From Campylobacter sp. (GTDB lineage Bacteria > Campylobacterota > Campylobacteria > Campylobacterales > Campylobacteraceae): DNA of 8,223 bases. The stretch lies in assembly GCA_024680445.1 (NCBI GenBank), contig JAILCJ010000095.1, positions 1-8,223 of the forward strand, read 5' to 3'. Below, one piece after another: positions 6,604 through 8,223 of the stretch. Position 1 is the first letter of the stretch. The number at the start of each line of letters is the position of its first letter. The notes under the pieces are model-generated. The model ran no database searches, was not told the origin of the DNA, and saw nothing but the letters and a program-made list of their open reading frames with translations. The position numbers were made by a program, and so were the translations under genes.

Positions 6604-7512
6604 TTAGTTAAAAATTTTGTCAATTATACCGCAAGCTTGATTTTGTTCGCTTGAAATTTCAAAAACCAAGGGCAAATGATCTGAATACAAATTTTCACCA
6701 TTTTGTGAACGAACATAATCGCCGTTCATCATAAAATCGGCTTTAAAAACCTTAAAACTATCACAAACATAGACAAAATCGCCATTTTTTTCAAAAAATT
6801 CCGGCGAAAGTAAAACATGGTCTATGGCTCGTTTTTTGCCGTAAGCCGCAAACGAATATCTTTGTTTGTGTTTAACTTTCTCCCATAAATTCGTATAGTT
6901 TTTGGTAACAACGATATCATTTAGCAGGTTTTTTTTGCCCTTTGAATAAGGCGTGTTAAAATCCCCAAGTGCTATGGCGTATTTGTGTTGGGCTAGTGCC
7001 ACACGAAGCGTTCTTTCGGCTTTTTGCTGATTTTTATAGCCATTTTTTTTGTAAGCTGGGAAGTGATTTACAAAGATAGAAAATTCCTTGCCCTCTGTTT
7101 GAAAAACCACACGCAAAATATCCCTTGTTTTAACACCGCTAACTGGGTATCTTTCAGAAAATTTTGGTTTAATTTTTGACATTATGCCAAGACCAACTGG
7201 GGAATTTTTAGGTGCCGAAAAACTTACATATCCATAACCGCAAAGCTTGGCAAGCTCTTTTAAAATAGCCTCGTTTTCTACCTCTTCGATAGCGATTATA
7301 TCGGCATTTATAGCAGTTACTACGCGACTAATATTTTCAAGCTTTTTGCTTGACTTTTCACTACTCCACTTACCCTTGCCTATCTTAAAATCTTGATATT
7401 CGTTGCCGTTATTTTTGCCGTCAAAAAGGTTTTCGACATTGTAAGTTGCGATTTTGATATTTTGAGCAAAGATGATAGAAATACTCAAAAAGAGCCAAAT
7501 AAAAATTTTCAA
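6604..7512 (-). CDS. Exported endonuclease/exonuclease/phosphatase-family protein (TTG start)
   Basis: This is a DNase I-like (EEP) fold hydrolase, probably a metal-dependent nuclease or phosphodiesterase, 302 residues. A signal peptide (MKIFIWLFLSISIIFA, cleavage about 16|17) points to the periplasm or outside. EEP motifs run in order: TYNVENLFD at 23-31 (metal-site N25); AIEEVEN at 74-80 (E77); FVNHFPA at 147-153 (H150); GDFN at 183-186 (D184, N186); AIDHVLLS at 229-236 (D231, H232); and YSDHLPLVFEI at 276-286 (D278, H279). All expected catalytic positions are present, so it should be active; the substrate is unknown. The NVENLFD form suggests the broad bacterial nuclease branch rather than CdtB toxin. 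It starts at TTG (7512) with a strong AGGAG (7519-7523) inside the end of trmL, overlapping the trmL stop as TTGA. Two A8 runs lie in the reading frame. Confidence 0.9.
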   Translation of the reverse strand: MKIFIWLFLSISIIFAQNIKIATYNVENLFDGKNNGNEYQDFKIGKGKWSSEKSSKKLENISRVVTAINADIIAIEEVENEAILKELAKLCGYGYVSFSAPKNSPVGLGIMSKIKPKFSERYPVSGVKTRDILRVVFQTEGKEFSIFVNHFPAYKKNGYKNQQKAERTLRVALAQHKYAIALGDFNTPYSKGKKNLLNDIVVTKNYTNLWEKVKHKQRYSFAAYGKKRAIDHVLLSPEFFEKNGDFVYVCDSFKVFKADFMMNGDYVRSQNGENLYSDHLPLVFEISSEQNQACGIIDKIFN

Positions 7513-7988
7513 ACTGGTCTCCTAAACTCGAATTTATCGATATTTTGGCGAATTGCCTCATAAGAAATAATGCCAACGCTAGTTGCAAGATTCAAACTTC
7601 GTCCAGCTTCGCCCATGGGTATAGTGATAGCGTTTTTAAAATTTATATCCATAAAATCCCGTGGTAAACCGGTGCTTTCACCACCAAAAAATATAAAATC
7701 CCCCGGCTGAAATTTGGCGTCATAATACAAGCGATTCGTCTTAGTCGTCGCAAAGAAAAATCTATCTTTTTTGTCTATATTTTTTGCCAAAAATTCGTCC
7801 AAACTCTCCCATATCATGGGATTTAATTTCGCCCAATAATCAAGCCCTGCCCGTCTTACCGCCTTTTCGCTTATATCAAAAACAGTTGGTTTTACGATAT
7901 GTAAGTTCAAATTTGCATTGACACACATACGCCCGATAGAGCCGGTATTTTGTGGAATTTGTGGATGAACCAAAACTATGTTAAACAT
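7509..7988 (-). CDS. trmL: tRNA (cytidine/uridine-34) 2'-O-methyltransferase, SPOUT family
   Basis: The enzyme methylates the ribose of the wobble base (C34 or cmnm5U34) of tRNA-Leu isoacceptors using S-adenosylmethionine. At 159 residues it is the short, single-domain SPOUT form typical of TrmL. Visible motifs: motif 1 PQIPQNTGSIGR at 9-20 (N14, R20); motif 2 FFGGESTGLP at 100-109 (E104); and motif 3 IPMGEAGRSLNLATSVGI at 123-140, which forms the trefoil knot and cofactor pocket. TrmH-type proteins have extra N-terminal sequence that is absent here. The ATG at 7988 has AAGG with an 8-base gap. It is the first gene of the minus-strand run; its stop overlaps the next start by 4 bases, so translation of the nuclease-like gene likely depends on it. 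The older name yibK applies to the same family. Confidence 0.93.
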   Translation of the reverse strand: MFNIVLVHPQIPQNTGSIGRMCVNANLNLHIVKPTVFDISEKAVRRAGLDYWAKLNPMIWESLDEFLAKNIDKKDRFFFATTKTNRLYYDAKFQPGDFIFFGGESTGLPRDFMDINFKNAITIPMGEAGRSLNLATSVGIISYEAIRQNIDKFEFRRPV

Positions 7989-8012
7989 AAAATTTACCTT
8001 TTAAAGCTTGGC

Positions 8013-8018
8013 ATTTTA
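8013..8018 (-). promoter_or_regulatory. Candidate -10 element for the trmL-EEP-microprotein-glyS run
   Basis: On the minus strand GGGTAAAAT matches a Campylobacter -10 box, placed so that transcription would start about 18 bases before the trmL ATG. There is no recognisable -35, which is normal for the genus. Alternatives such as TATAAA further upstream (about 8110) are possible. Confidence 0.35.
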
Positions 8019-8039
8019 CCCAAAGGACGCTTTTATGTG

Positions 8040-8059
8040 CTTTAAATAACTTTAAATAA
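8040..8059. repeat. Perfect 10-bp tandem repeat upstream of the trmL promoter
   Basis: CTTTAAATAA occurs twice in tandem. Relative to the proposed trmL -10 box it sits near the -35 region and just upstream, helically in phase (10-bp period), which suits an activator or UP-like element. It may also be simple slippage in AT-rich sequence. Confidence 0.5.
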
Positions 8060-8223
8060 AATGAAAACTTTATGTTTTTATCAAAATTTTAGTTCAAACA
8101 CACTTTTTTATAAAAATTTACAAAAATTTATCTAGGCTTTACCAAATTTAGCTTAAATTCTTTTGTTTTAGCATTTTTAGAATTTAAAAAAACATTTTTT
8201 GGAACATTTGTTGCTTTGCTTTA

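Larger units (their letters stand above)
7989..8223. other. AT-rich leader upstream of trmL; no supported gene
   Basis: No reading frame on either strand looks like a gene. On the minus strand a frame open at the right edge ends with TAA at 8184-8186 after 12 codons (…QQMFQKMFF). It might be the tail of a neighbouring gene, but 12 codons are too few to call and a second frame is open as well. The region holds a -10-like box and a 10-bp tandem repeat, described separately. No clear terminator hairpin is visible. Confidence 0.6.

Noticed and set aside
6604..7512. EEP protein as cytolethal distending toxin subunit CdtB
   Set aside because: The fold and signal peptide are similar, but the first motif is TYNVENLFD rather than the CdtB form as I know it, and no cdtA or cdtC-like gene is adjacent.
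8061..8135. A 24-codon plus-strand frame starting MKTLCFYQNF
   Set aside because: There is no ribosome site, composition is poor, and it runs opposite to the trmL leader.
8184..8223. Possible tail of a minus-strand gene entering from the right edge
   Set aside because: Only 12 codons are visible before TAA and another frame is open too; nothing distinguishes it from chance.

Overview
The window looks like the chromosome of a Campylobacter-type Epsilonproteobacterium (Campylobacterota). It is very AT-rich, with A/T-loaded codons and TTG starts. Its intergenic DNA is full of CAAATTTG-type palindromes, which I associate with non-jejuni Campylobacter species; that link is from memory and was not searched. 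I cannot name the species.

Layout, left to right. (1) Positions 1-1971, minus strand: the first 657 codons of a type I restriction subunit (HsdR, EcoEI-like), running off the left edge. (2) Positions 1972-2691: a 720-bp spacer between divergent genes. It has no convincing gene but holds five exact ATCAAATTTGAT palindromes, a 34/35-bp imperfect direct repeat, a 30-bp near-perfect palindrome, a 12-bp tandem repeat and candidate promoters pointing both ways. (3) Positions 2692-4396, plus strand: tgt (queuosine tRNA-guanine transglycosylase), then a small secreted protein of unknown function that I restart at an internal TTG codon with a signal peptide. (4) Positions 4410-4437: a strong hairpin that can end transcription from both sides. 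(5) Positions 4443-7988, minus strand: a compact run trmL, an exported EEP-fold nuclease/phosphatase, a 40-codon membrane microprotein, then glyS. Two junctions are 4-base start/stop overlaps (TTGA and ATGA) and the third gap is 14 bases. (6) Positions 7989-8223: an AT-rich leader with a probable promoter for the trmL run.

How the genes fit together. Three genes act on tRNA: Tgt at G34 of Q-family tRNAs, TrmL at the wobble base of tRNA-Leu, and GlyS in glycine charging. The exported EEP protein and the membrane microprotein sit between trmL and glyS and are probably co-transcribed and translationally coupled with them, with no obvious functional link. The restriction gene opens its own unit, so hsdM/hsdS, if present, lie downstream of it (left of the window) or elsewhere.

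Nothing here is clearly a new defence or mobile system. The least explained items are the coupled microprotein before glyS and the palindrome-rich spacer.
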